A stretch of DNA of 64,000 bases from Trueperella bonasi (lineage in GTDB: Bacteria > Actinomycetota > Actinomycetes > Actinomycetales > Actinomycetaceae), in contig NZ_JAUSQX010000001.1 of assembly GCF_030811535.1 (NCBI RefSeq), positions 310,001 through 374,000 of the forward strand. Reading direction: 5' to 3'. This document shows positions 17,915 through 26,234 of the stretch, piece by piece. Under the pieces are notes generated by a model. It made no database searches and had not been told where the DNA came from. It worked only from the letters and a program-made list of their open reading frames with translations. Both the position numbers and the translations under genes were made by a program. Each line of letters opens with the position of its first letter. The first letter of the stretch is position 1.

Positions 17915-18961
17915 CTACGGAACCTTATACGTCCATTCGTCATTGGTGAACTTTGATGCCACCAATTCTTCAGCCTGCCGAAGCTCATCTTCAGTGAAGT
18001 CCGAATCGCGCGTATCGTAGCGCTCCCTAAAGGTATCCAAGAACGATTCGATGATATCCTGACGCGCCATGCCCGTTTGCGAGCGCATCGGATCCACGCG
18101 CTTATTGGCGGATTTCGTGCCTTTATCTGAGAGCTTTTCGCGCCCTATGCGTAGCACGTCAAGCATCTTATCGGCGTCGATGTCGTAGCTCATCGTCACG
18201 TGGTGGACCATCGATCCGTCCGCGAAGCGCTTTTGTGCAGCTCCACCGATCTTGCCCTTATCCGAGGCAATATCGTTCAGCGGTACGTAGGTAGCATTGA
18301 CCCCAACCTTCTTGAGTGCAGCAATCACCCATTCATCAAGGTACGCATAGGACTGTTCGAAACTGAGGCCCTCCACTAGAGCTGTCGGCACGATCAACGA
18401 GTACGTGATGCAGTTGCCGGCTTCCATGAACATTGCACCGCCGCCTGTCACTCTGCGTACCACCCGCATTCCGTGCCGCTCGAGTGCCTCTTGGTCGATT
18501 TCGTTTTTATAAGACTGAAATGATCCGATGACGACGAGCGGATCGTCCCACTCCCAGATAATAAGCGCGGCTTCCCGCTCCCCTTTTCCTACGGAAGCGG
18601 GTAACACCTGATCGAGTGCGACATGCATCGCCGGATTCATCGGCGAGTGATGGATGATGTCGAACGTGAGGTCGTGCCACGCCACCGCTTTACCAAGGGC
18701 GCGCCGAACCGCGATGCCAACCACTTCGGGGGTGAAACCAATCAGTTCGGCCTTACCCGCAGCAATCTCGATTGCCTTGGCCATATCTGCCACCGACGAG
18801 TCAGCGGGCATGCCTTCGAGCGCCGCATTTAGATCGTCGATTACCGTATCTGGCTCGAGGAAGAAGTCTCCCGAAATCGACGCATTGGCCAATTTGCCGT
18901 CTTCTACATCAACATCGACGGCTACAAGCTTGCCGCCAGTTACTTTGTATTCTCCGCGCAT
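17915..18961 (-). CDS. lplA: Lipoate-protein ligase with the accessory domain at the N-terminus
   Basis: Activates lipoate with ATP and attaches it to lipoyl domains. 348 residues. The catalytic BPL/LplA core runs from about residue 90 to the end: NPAMHVALDQVLPAS, IIWEWDDPLVVIGSFQSYKNEID, the RRVTGGGAMFMEAGNCITYSL loop, and DIASDKGKIGGAAQKRF with the conserved Lys. Residues 1-85 (KLVAVDVDVEDGKLANASISGDFFLEPD) match the small accessory domain that sits at the C-terminus of E. coli LplA, so the order is permuted. The lipoyl acceptor GcvH is encoded in this window at 43.6 kb; other acceptors may exist elsewhere. Confidence 0.9.
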   Translation of the reverse strand: MRGEYKVTGGKLVAVDVDVEDGKLANASISGDFFLEPDTVIDDLNAALEGMPADSSVADMAKAIEIAAGKAELIGFTPEVVGIAVRRALGKAVAWHDLTFDIIHHSPMNPAMHVALDQVLPASVGKGEREAALIIWEWDDPLVVIGSFQSYKNEIDQEALERHGMRVVRRVTGGGAMFMEAGNCITYSLIVPTALVEGLSFEQSYAYLDEWVIAALKKVGVNATYVPLNDIASDKGKIGGAAQKRFADGSMVHHVTMSYDIDADKMLDVLRIGREKLSDKGTKSANKRVDPMRSQTGMARQDIIESFLDTFRERYDTRDSDFTEDELRQAEELVASKFTNDEWTYKVP

Positions 18962-19045
18962 GAAAGCATTCTACCGCTCGCGAGGGCGGGCTGGGCCTGA
19001 TGACTATTTTCTGGCCCATCCCGCCCCTCAACACCCAGCTGAAAC

Positions 19046-20173
19046 TCATCCGAGAACGACGTTCGCCCACGCGGCGTGCAAGGACTCCTGATCGGAAGGC
19101 TGGAACAGGCCGGCAAGCACGTCACGGTACAAACGGCTGAGCTCGTTGCTATTCGAGTATGAGCCGCCACCGCACGAACGGATGGCCTCCTGAACCGCAT
19201 GGAAAGACGCTTCGGAAGCCGCGTTCTTCGCTGCCGACAGCTGCGGATACCAAAGGGCGCCGCGATCGACTTTCGCATCGAGATCGCGGGCAATCAGGGT
19301 CACCTCTGCCTGCGCCGAGTTCATCCGGATAGCAGCATCGGCCAAACGCCACCGAATGGCTGGATCGTTGGCATAGACGTCGTCGTTGAGCACCGAACGG
19401 CGCTTTTTCACATACTCGGCAGCCACTTCAATCGCTCGCAAGCCGATCCCGAGATAGGTTGCGGCGAGGAAGGTTTCAAACCACGCGAAGATTCCAAAGA
19501 CGACCGGCTCCATGGACGGTCCAGGTGCCACTTTCTGAAGTAACTGCTCGGGTCGGGCGTAAGCGCCGTTAAGCATTGTCGAATGAGATTGCGTGCCCCG
19601 CATACCGACGACGTCCCAGTCGTCTTTAATTTCAATCTTGTCGAGGTCACGGTCAAGAAGCGCGAAGACGGAGGTGCCGCCGTCTTCCTCGGAATGGCCA
19701 TACACCATGAGCTTCGTCCACACGGGCGCGAGTGATGTAAAGACCTTCAAACCCGTGAACGAATAGCCGCCGTCGCTCTCCTGCTTGGCTTTCGTGATCG
19801 AGCCGAACAGTACGCGGTCATTGCCCGGTTCGGAGATGCCGAAGGCATAGAGTTCACCGTTTGCCGCGCCCTCGAGGATCTGCTTGCCTGATTCAACGCC
19901 ACAATCTACAAGATGACGGCCAAGCCCGACGATAATGTGGTGCATGTTAATGCCTAGTGCCGTGGCCGGGGAAGCTTTGGCCAGCAACATCTGATTCTCG
20001 CAGATCTCTTCGCTGCTTAGTCCAAGACCACCGTATTCTTCGGGAACGAACGCTTTGAAATAACCGGCATTTTTAAGATCCTCGAAATCTTCGTGCGGAA
20101 ACGAGTTCTCTCGGTCGACTTCCGCGGCTCGCGATGCAATCGTGCCGAGCAGTTCTTCAGATAGAAACGCCAC
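19046..20173 (-). CDS. Acyl-CoA dehydrogenase family protein
   Basis: FAD-dependent dehydrogenase fold. 375 residues with the three ACAD regions in order: N-terminal helices (FKAFVPEEYGGLGLSSEEICE), the beta domain (FGISEPGNDRVLFGSITKAK, GVKVFTSLAP-like GLKVFTSLAPVWTKLMV), and the C-terminal helical domain (FLAATYLGIGLRAIEVAAEYV, SCGGGSYSNSNELSRLYRDVLAG). The usual catalytic Glu cannot be assigned with certainty; the end resembles the flavin-monooxygenase/DszC-like subgroup, so a true acyl-CoA substrate is not proven. Single gene. Confidence 0.88.
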   Translation of the reverse strand: MAFLSEELLGTIASRAAEVDRENSFPHEDFEDLKNAGYFKAFVPEEYGGLGLSSEEICENQMLLAKASPATALGINMHHIIVGLGRHLVDCGVESGKQILEGAANGELYAFGISEPGNDRVLFGSITKAKQESDGGYSFTGLKVFTSLAPVWTKLMVYGHSEEDGGTSVFALLDRDLDKIEIKDDWDVVGMRGTQSHSTMLNGAYARPEQLLQKVAPGPSMEPVVFGIFAWFETFLAATYLGIGLRAIEVAAEYVKKRRSVLNDDVYANDPAIRWRLADAAIRMNSAQAEVTLIARDLDAKVDRGALWYPQLSAAKNAASEASFHAVQEAIRSCGGGSYSNSNELSRLYRDVLAGLFQPSDQESLHAAWANVVLG

Positions 20174-20389
20174 TGTACCTTCCTCATAAACGCCGTTGTT
20201 GGCCGCACTCTGTGCACGGCATGGAGTAATTTTACACCAACGAAACGTGCGCTAAAGATGGCCAGGTTGGCAAAGAATCTTATCCACTGGAAACCCGTCA
20301 CCAAACGTCAGATAAACACTTGTGGAAGCGTTCATTAAATTGTGCTTGTTAGCTTGCTGCAAGTTTTTTGCATATATGCTGAAGGCCTG

Positions 20390-21050
20390 AGCTTCCGAGG
20401 CATTGTCAACAAGCACCGCCAGAATCTCAGCGATGCCGATCTTGCTATCGCCAACGAGATCCTTTCCCGCCCGGCAGAGGCACCCCTTTGGCGCGGCGAA
20501 GAAGTCGCTAAGCGCGTCAACCTACATCCCGCAGCAGCAACGCGGTGTGCACACGCACTCGGATTCAAGGGCTACATCGAACTTCCCGCGGAACTTTAGC
20601 AGGAACTCAATAACGATTTTGCGGGAGCGGGTGATCGTTTCCGCCAGCTCCTCGATGAATCAGCCGATTCGACGATTCTCGCAACCATGATCAAAGTTGA
20701 GCTCGAAGCCATGTCCGCGATGCCAAAATTCGTAGCTCAGTCGGCAGCTCGATCAAGCTGCCGACATCCTCGGCTCAACCCGGAAAATCTATCTATTCGC
20801 AGCCGGGCACGCCACCGCTCTCGTGAGCATGGCTACCCGCCGTTTGCACCGTTTCGGCTACACCGGCGTCGTCCTTCAAGGAAGCGCGCGACATTGCTGA
20901 ATCACTGCAGTCAATGCGCGAGGACGACGTCTTGCTCGCCTTCGCCTTTCGCCAACCACCCTCAAATCTCGAACTCGTCCTGAAAATAAGCTCCCACCTC
21001 GGAGCGAAATCAATTGTGATCACGGACAAACTCACACCCTAGAAAACGCT
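20390..21050 (+). pseudogene. Decayed MurR/RpiR-family transcriptional regulator
   Basis: Remains of a sugar-phosphate-responsive regulator. The HTH_6 domain is intact in one frame to 20599 (LSDADLAIANEILS, VAKRVNLHPAAATRCAHALGFKGY), then a TAG stop at 20597-20599 interrupts it. The same frame reads on (QELNNDFAGAGDRFRQLLDES, VELEAMSAMPKFVAQ) to about 20745. A shift then opens the SIS domain in another frame (KIYLFAAGHATALVSMATRRL, DVLLAFAFRQPPSNLELVLK, HLGAKSIVITDKL) up to a stop near 21040. A further shift gives NAPDMIISVPRHQAGT. At least one nonsense and two frameshift lesions make a functional product unlikely. Confidence 0.8.
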
Positions 21051-21079
21051 CCCGACATGATTATTTCGGTGCCACGGCA

Positions 21080-21220
21080 CCAAGCGGGCACCGTATCAGC
21101 GTGGTTTCCGAGACGAACACACAGTTGCGAACAGGTGATCAGCTAAGGGTGTATGCGCCTGCTGAACCGGACACGCTGTTTGACGATGAAAACCACGCGG
21201 ATAACGAGAAAGTGCAGTAA
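21080..21220 (+). other. Short coding-like remnant
   Basis: Between the two pseudogenes one frame reads VVSETNTQLRTGDQLRVYAPAE and ends at the TAA near 21220. The segment LRTGDQLRVYAP resembles the end of a TrkA-C-like domain, but nothing upstream supports a gene. Most likely a leftover of a deleted gene. Confidence 0.3.
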
Positions 21221-21243
21221 AGAACGGCACAAGGTAAAGAAAT

Positions 21244-21600
21244 ATGGAAATTGTTTTTGTTCGACATGGCGCAACCGAATGGAATTTGCGGCACCGTTTG
21301 CAAGGTGGCACGGATCGCGCTCTTTCGGAAACCGGCGAGAATCAGGCGCTCGCTTTACGGAAGGCAATTGCTTTTTGGCCCCGCAGCTTTGTTTCACTTC
21401 GGAGCTTTTGCGAGCCGGAAAAACTGCGCACGTGCTTGGTTATGAGATCCCGATATACCTTTGTTTGTTCAATGAAATGAATGTGGGTGAATGGGAAGGC
21501 CTGACGTTGGGTGAAATTCACGAGCTGTGGAGCTTGGACGATGATCAAGCTTGGCGTCGCGGTGATTTCGTTCCACCCAAAGCCGAGACTTTCGCAATGA
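21244..21600 (+). pseudogene. Frameshifted histidine-phosphatase (phosphoglycerate mutase-like) gene
   Basis: The start is intact with AAGGTAAAGAA before it and gives MEIVFVRHGATEWNLRHRLQG, the RHG catalytic signature, up to about residue 45 (ETGENQALALRKAI). The continuation FTSELLRAGKTAHVLGYEIPI and LNEMNVGEWEGLTLGEIHELW lies in another frame from about 21380. That frame leaves phosphatase-like sequence near 21590, and no C-terminal catalytic-His block (VSHG-type) was found in any frame. So the gene has a frameshift and has lost or scrambled its C-terminus. Confidence 0.72.
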
Positions 21601-21622
21601 ATATGCCAAGCAACTCGACCCG

Positions 21623-21970
21623 ATGTTCAATGAGGCTTTTCACTTGCATCAGATGGTGCCAGCCGGCAAATTCCTCAACGACTTCATTCAGGTCAACGTG
21701 TTGGCTGTTCTCAATTCTGCGACGTGGATCAGGCTGGCAGTTCGCAAAGGCAGGCCCGTGGGAATCATTGCCGCGATGGTAGAAGGCCAGAAAAAACATG
21801 CGAACGCCAAGAATTATCGGGGTGCTTTGGCGCGAACCGGGGCTCGCTTCCTCTTCTACGATTACAAAGGTCTCGAGCGGGCCGCGGAAAATAGCTTCAC
21901 TTTGAAAAATGGGGCGCAGGCCACGCCGGTAACTGGGTTTGTCTACGTCGGTGAAACTATAAGGAAATGA
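21623..21970 (+). CDS. Uncharacterised ORF, possibly the 3' part of a disrupted gene
   Basis: 115 codons with a natural-looking composition (KFLNDFIQVNVLAVLNSATWI, KGRPVGIIAAMVEGQKKHA, ATPVTGFVYVGETIRK). I do not recognise it. No ribosome-binding site precedes the first ATG, and the open frame begins upstream near 21590 inside the decayed phosphatase. It is more likely the tail of an older gene than an intact one. Confidence 0.35.
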   Translation: MFNEAFHLHQMVPAGKFLNDFIQVNVLAVLNSATWIRLAVRKGRPVGIIAAMVEGQKKHANAKNYRGALARTGARFLFYDYKGLERAAENSFTLKNGAQATPVTGFVYVGETIRK

Positions 21971-22020
21971 CTCTCAGAGTTCAGCCACACAGAGTGTTCT
22001 CGCAAACACACCTCAAGCTA

Positions 22021-22075
22021 TTGACTTTCGCTAGATTTCTATCGATAATCGATATATGCCAACATCGCTATATCG
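22021..22075 (+). promoter_or_regulatory. Leaderless promoter with palindromic operator for the DUF2975-HTH operon
   Basis: TTGACT (22021-22026) and GATAAT (22044-22049) are spaced by exactly 17 bp. A start seven bases after the -10 falls on the A of the ATG at 22056, so the transcript is probably leaderless. ATCGATAATCGAT (22041-22053) overlaps the -10, and CGATATA/TATATCG (22050-22056 and 22069-22075) forms a perfect inverted repeat across the start codon. These are likely binding sites for the operon's own HTH protein. Confidence 0.6.
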
Positions 22076-22532
22076 AATAACTCTGGCCACCCTCGGCCTA
22101 TTTATCCTCGGCCTCTTATTTGGCCAAATTCTCGTGCCCATATCCGCCAAACAAATAGCCTTCGACTTTCCGGAAGTCTCACATCTGGTGGATCCGTACT
22201 CCGTTCTGGGCGTCTTGACACTCCTGTGTTTTCAGATCGCGTTTGTTCTCATTGGGATTCTCCTTCGGCATAGCAAACACGAAAGATTCTTCAGTGACTC
22301 CTCACGTAAGGTAATCAAGGCTATTGCGAGCGCTGCGACCCTTGGTTGTCTGATCCCGGTAGCCACCGCGATTCACCTATTCGCAACGATCCATGCCGGT
22401 GGCCCCGCCGTCATGCTCGGAGCTTTGGCGTCAGCAACTGGGGCGATCGGATTGTTTTGTTTGGGCGCCATCGCTGTGCGCGCTTTTGACCATCTGCGCG
22501 CTGAGCATGATGAACTGGAGGCGGTGATTTGA
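22056..22532 (+). CDS. DUF2975 membrane protein
   Basis: 158 residues with four membrane segments (about 8-28, 50-70, 88-108, 115-138), matching the DUF2975 family that commonly accompanies a small HTH regulator. The pair is thought to be a membrane sensor-regulator system, but the signal is unknown. The stop overlaps the start of the HTH gene by 4 nt. Expression is probably from a leaderless promoter directly upstream. Confidence 0.82.
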   Translation: MPTSLYRITLATLGLFILGLLFGQILVPISAKQIAFDFPEVSHLVDPYSVLGVLTLLCFQIAFVLIGILLRHSKHERFFSDSSRKVIKAIASAATLGCLIPVATAIHLFATIHAGGPAVMLGALASATGAIGLFCLGAIAVRAFDHLRAEHDELEAVI

Positions 22533-22858
22533 TCAAGGTCAACATCAACACGTTGCTCGCCGAACGGGGCCTGAGCGTAGGAGACTTCGCAGCCGCCGTT
22601 GACCTCTCCCCAGCCAACGTCGCCGTTCTCAAAAATGGGCGCGCTAAAGCGATACGGTTTTCAACATTGGAACGAATCTGCAGGGTACTCGAGTGTTCAG
22701 TGGGCGAGATACTGGAGTTCGTCGACGACGAACCCGACTCGCTTAGCGAAACCGCCGATCTCTTACGCTCGCCCCGCAACGCTAGGAGGTTGTTCGACGC
22801 CATTGAGCGCCTTGAAACCGGTGGAAGTGAACACGATTTGATCGATGACGAAGAATAG
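22529..22858 (+). CDS. XRE/Cro-type HTH regulator fused to a YefM-antitoxin C-terminal tail
   Basis: 109 residues. Residues 1-67 are the small regulator that pairs with DUF2975 proteins ([59 protein letters not shown]). Such regulators normally end here. Residues 69-109 ([20 protein letters not shown] and [12 protein letters not shown]) are instead the characteristic toxin-binding tail of YefM antitoxins, compare the ETxYLLRSPxNAxRL motif. Five bases after the stop begins a YoeB-like start. The simplest reading is a deletion that joined the regulator to the end of a yefM-yoeB module. The HTH part should still bind DNA; the tail may no longer have a toxin to neutralise. Confidence 0.8.
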   Translation: MIKVNINTLLAERGLSVGDFAAAVDLSPANVAVLKNGRAKAIRFSTLERICRVLECSVGEILEFVDDEPDSLSETADLLRSPRNARRLFDAIERLETGGSEHDLIDDEE

Positions 22859-22863
22859 CCATC

Positions 22864-22959
22864 ATGCGCTATATCTGGGATGAGAGCGCGTGGGAAGACT
22901 ACCTTTGGTGGCAGAGGCGATCCTCATCGCAGCGTGCCGGTACCACTATTAGGGCGTAA
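22864..22959 (+). pseudogene. Truncated YoeB toxin
   Basis: A 31-codon frame starting MRYIWDESAWEDYLWWQ, which is the N-terminus of YoeB (RelE-fold mRNA interferase; compare IWxExAWEDYLYWQ). After residue 17 the similarity stops (RRSSSQRAGTTIRA, then TAA). The catalytic Glu, Arg and His and the ribosome-binding face are missing. It follows the YefM-like tail at the spacing normal for yefM-yoeB. Confidence 0.75.
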
Positions 22960-23074
22960 CTCGTATCAAGGTTTTCACCGAGCAGGGCAAGTTCACTGAG
23001 GGAGCGCCGCTTTTCAACAGAGCGCATTCTGGCTAAAATTTTTCCGTTAAAAGTCTGCATTCAGAAAGTACGCC

Positions 23075-23842
23075 ATGGAAACACGAACGCAAATTTCGCC
23101 CAAAATTCAGTTACTGGGATCGATTGCAATTTACGCAATCTTCGTTGTGGTCACACTGATTCTCAAACCTGCGGACGATGCCCCTGCCACGAGGCACTTC
23201 ATAGCGGCAGCTGGAGGCTTCGTTCTGGGGGCCGCCCTTGCATATTGCTCCTGGCAACTAGGAAACGGTTTCCTAAGAAACACAAAAATCAAGGTTGGTG
23301 GGCTGAAACCTGCGGGCAAGATCGCTCAAACTATTTTGTTCGCCCTGCTCCTACTGCTCCTCATCATTATCGCAGCACGGAATCTGCCCGCAGTATTCTC
23401 CGCAGCACCACTTGTGGCGGCCAATACTGCCCTGTTTGCATCCACCGCCGCACTATTTGAAGAGACTCTGGTAAGAGGCCTGATGCTATGCGCGTTCCTA
23501 CAGCTTTGGGCACGTTCAAAGAATCGAATCCTGCTGGCAGCTCTGGCCTCATCGATTCTATTCGGACTCATGCACCTGGCGAATCTAGCTTTCGCGCCAC
23601 CTACCGCCGTCGTTCAACAGGTGTTTTACGCGGCGGTTTTCGGACTCGTCTTCTCTGCCCTATACGTGCGAACACAGAAGCTCATCTTTCCAATAGCCGC
23701 ACATTTCCTCGTCGATTTCCAGCCGGCTATTTCTTCAGGCATCTCGCCCTCGCAAGCACAATGGTGGCAAACTCTCATCGCGTTCGTGCCGATTGCCCTC
23801 GCCGCGCTAATCACGCTATGGCACTACGACCAATCTGACTAA
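23075..23842 (+). CDS. CPBP-family intramembrane glutamic endopeptidase (CAAX protease/bacteriocin-processing-like)
   Basis: 255 residues with about seven hydrophobic segments. The ABI/CPBP motifs are present: FEETLVRGLMLCAFL (motif 1, EExxxR with catalytic Glu), ILFGLMHLANL (motif 2 His) and AAHFLVDF (motif 3 His). Substrate unknown; family members process prenylated proteins, pheromones or bacteriocin precursors, or act in immunity. Single gene; no bacteriocin gene is apparent nearby. No clear Shine-Dalgarno precedes the ATG. Confidence 0.87.
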   Translation: METRTQISPKIQLLGSIAIYAIFVVVTLILKPADDAPATRHFIAAAGGFVLGAALAYCSWQLGNGFLRNTKIKVGGLKPAGKIAQTILFALLLLLLIIIAARNLPAVFSAAPLVAANTALFASTAALFEETLVRGLMLCAFLQLWARSKNRILLAALASSILFGLMHLANLAFAPPTAVVQQVFYAAVFGLVFSALYVRTQKLIFPIAAHFLVDFQPAISSGISPSQAQWWQTLIAFVPIALAALITLWHYDQSD

Positions 23843-23984
23843 TACATTTTCGGCTACTCAGTATCCGTTTTATCAGTCAGAAAATAACCGAAAATGTTCG
23901 CAGGCCGCACTCGAGTGTACGCCTCCCAGATAGACTCGCTTTATCAAAGCGCACGCTTACAGCCACTGTACCTAGGAGACGTTT

Positions 23985-24998
23985 ATGACAACCCGCCGCG
24001 ACGCCGTCACACTCCGCTTTCTAGCCGCCCCCACCGATGTGAATACTCACGGCTATGTCGATGGCGGAAAAATCCTGGAATGGATCGATAAGGCTGGTTA
24101 CGCCTGCGCCGCGGCGTGGTCAGGAAAATACGCAGTCACCGGCTACGTTGGAAACATCAGGTTTTCTTCGATTATTGCGGCCGGCGATATGGTCGAGGTC
24201 GAGGCCAGAGTAGTTTACACAGGCCGCACCTCCCTGCAGGTTGTGTGTACCGTTTCGTCATACAGCCCGCAAAAACCGGAGCCAATCTTAAACACCCAGT
24301 GTCTATTGGCATTCGTGGCCATGGATTCCAGCGGTAAGCCAACCCCCGTGCCGACATTCGAACCCTACGATGAATGGAGCCGTACCGAGCACGAACGTTC
24401 ACTCACATTGAGCGAAGTGCGTAGGGAAATTGAAGAAGCAATGGTCGACCAGGTTTACAGCGATGCCACGGAAGCTTGCCGGGAAACACTACGTTTTCTC
24501 GCTGAACCAACCGACGTGAACTGGGGCGGCAAAGTACACGGTGGTTACGTCATGCACTGGATTATGACGGCCGGCCAACTGGTCGCCGAACGCTGGTGCC
24601 ACGGGCGCGCTGAAGCGACCTACGCTGGCGGTTTCCGTTTCTACCGTCCGATGATGATTGGCGATCTAGTGGAGGTTGACGCCCGGCTGATCTACACCGA
24701 AGGCAATGAGATGCACGTGTCGGTCTGGGTCCGGTCTGGGGATCCGCGCGGCACCGAGTTACGAACGACGACGCATTGCATCGTGGTCTTTTCGGCCCGA
24801 AACGACGCCGGCGACGACGTCTCTGTACGCCCCTGGGTACCGCGCCTGCCGGAGGACCGAGCACTTGAGCGCCACGCCGTCGACCTCATCGAAATCCGAA
24901 AGAAGCTATTGCGCAGTGAACCCAACGAAGCGAACGCCGAGTCCTTAAAACAACCCGATAACGAACGTCAGCAAGAAGCTGATCCCAAGACCAATTAG
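23985..24998 (+). CDS. Acyl-CoA thioesterase with two hotdog domains
   Basis: 337 residues: hotdog domain 1 at about 5-125 (TLRFLAAPTDVNTHGYVDGGKIL, VGNIRFSSIIAAGDMVEVEARV) and domain 2 at about 160-285 (TLRFLAEPTDVNWGGKVHGGYVM, GFRFYRPMMIGDLVEVDARL). The two are clear internal duplicates, each with the DVNxxGxVxGG active-site loop; the N-terminal loop carries Asp in DVNTHGYVDGG and the second DVNWGGKVHGG. This is the acyl-CoA hydrolase (BFIT-like) layout, releasing fatty acids from CoA in the cytoplasm. AGGAG stands before the start. The 3' end overlaps the convergent transporter gene by 54 nt. Confidence 0.87.
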   Translation: MTTRRDAVTLRFLAAPTDVNTHGYVDGGKILEWIDKAGYACAAAWSGKYAVTGYVGNIRFSSIIAAGDMVEVEARVVYTGRTSLQVVCTVSSYSPQKPEPILNTQCLLAFVAMDSSGKPTPVPTFEPYDEWSRTEHERSLTLSEVRREIEEAMVDQVYSDATEACRETLRFLAEPTDVNWGGKVHGGYVMHWIMTAGQLVAERWCHGRAEATYAGGFRFYRPMMIGDLVEVDARLIYTEGNEMHVSVWVRSGDPRGTELRTTTHCIVVFSARNDAGDDVSVRPWVPRLPEDRALERHAVDLIEIRKKLLRSEPNEANAESLKQPDNERQQEADPKTN

Positions 24999-26222
24999 CA
25001 GACACGGACGCTGCCACTTATTAGCTTCACGCTGATTAGACCCGGGCACTACGCCAACAACGACCGGCAGAGCGGTCAATGCTCCACCAGACAGGAAAAG
25101 TTGCATAATTGCCGCGCCTGAAATGGCCGCGAATGACGTGGCAACCGGGTCGGCCCCCAAACCCAGTACGAGCGTGGTAAACGGCAAAATGATCGGCGCT
25201 GAAGCGGAGAAGGATTGCGTGACTGTTCCTGCGATAGCCGAAATGATGAAGAGGATTTGCACGGGAGCGAATTCGAGGACGGGCGCCATCCACTCCCCTA
25301 AGGTGTCGATGAGGCCCACGCGCGAGACCACCGTCGATAGGAACATCAAACTGATAACAGCGACGACGGGGATCGCAATCATCTTGACACCCTCAACCAT
25401 CGCGGATTCGCCCTGCGCAGGGTTGGTTCGCGTCATGATCAAGACGACGATGCTCGACACCATTCCCACAAGGAAAACCGGAAAGCCGGCGAAGAAAAGC
25501 ACAACCAGTAAGAGGAACGGAAAGACTGCCACAGCGAATGACGGGTGGCCCTCAGGCAGCTTATCCATCTCGGACAGTTCACCTGTTTCGCGTCCCTTCT
25601 TCAGATCAATGCCCGCTTTGAGCATGTCCTTCTTACCCTTGAAATAGGCAGCAATAAAAATACCAATTCCGCCAAGAAATCCCCACACGTTAATGATTCC
25701 GAATTTGACACCGGTAAGGCCGAGCACGGCGAGGAAAGTGGGGTGAGTAAAACCGGCCTGATTCGCAATTGTGTTAGCCATCGAGATCGTGCCCGCTGTT
25801 GCGTTTGGTGATAGGCCAAGGCGAGTGGCAGCGGGACCTGCGACTGTCGCCATCACAACTGGCTGCGTAAAAGAGGTAACAGCACCGAGAAGCGCAGCAG
25901 CAAGGCCGGCTGCTGTAGCGACCCCGGGTGCCCCACCCTTATCCCTGCCAATATCGATCAGCCGAGCGACGATGACATCAAGGTAACCTACATGCTGGAG
26001 GATGCCGATAAACATCAGCACTCCGGCCATATCGAGAATCACCGGATTGAGCGCAATGCGCAACAATTCGGTGACGGTTCCTTCGTCGGTTCCCATCAGT
26101 GAATATCCGGCGACGACGGCGGCTATAGCCGCTCCCATTGCCGCCGTGATATACAGGGGCACCCTGCCGGAAATCATCAACAACAGGGTGATAACGAGAA
26201 TAATTTGAGCTGCAACCATCAC
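24945..26222 (-). CDS. Ion-transporter superfamily permease (CitMHS/DcuC-like), substrate unknown
   Basis: 425 residues, eleven or so membrane segments, with the two-fold repeat typical of the IT superfamily: helix-breaking TSFTQPVVMATVAGPAATRL and NTIANQAGFTHPTFLAVLGL in the first half, QSFSASAPIILPFTTLVLGL and AIMQLFLSGGALTALPVV in the second. Probably exports or imports an organic anion with a cation. It is 12 bp downstream of the DUF2848 gene and completes an operon with a nitrilase-family hydrolase. The operon suggests uptake and breakdown of a carboxylate or amide. The exact family assignment is tentative. Confidence 0.65.
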   Translation of the reverse strand: MMVAAQIILVITLLLMISGRVPLYITAAMGAAIAAVVAGYSLMGTDEGTVTELLRIALNPVILDMAGVLMFIGILQHVGYLDVIVARLIDIGRDKGGAPGVATAAGLAAALLGAVTSFTQPVVMATVAGPAATRLGLSPNATAGTISMANTIANQAGFTHPTFLAVLGLTGVKFGIINVWGFLGGIGIFIAAYFKGKKDMLKAGIDLKKGRETGELSEMDKLPEGHPSFAVAVFPFLLLVVLFFAGFPVFLVGMVSSIVVLIMTRTNPAQGESAMVEGVKMIAIPVVAVISLMFLSTVVSRVGLIDTLGEWMAPVLEFAPVQILFIISAIAGTVTQSFSASAPIILPFTTLVLGLGADPVATSFAAISGAAIMQLFLSGGALTALPVVVGVVPGSNQREANKWQRPCLLIGLGISFLLTFVIGLF

Positions 26223-26234
26223 GAGATTCGTTCC

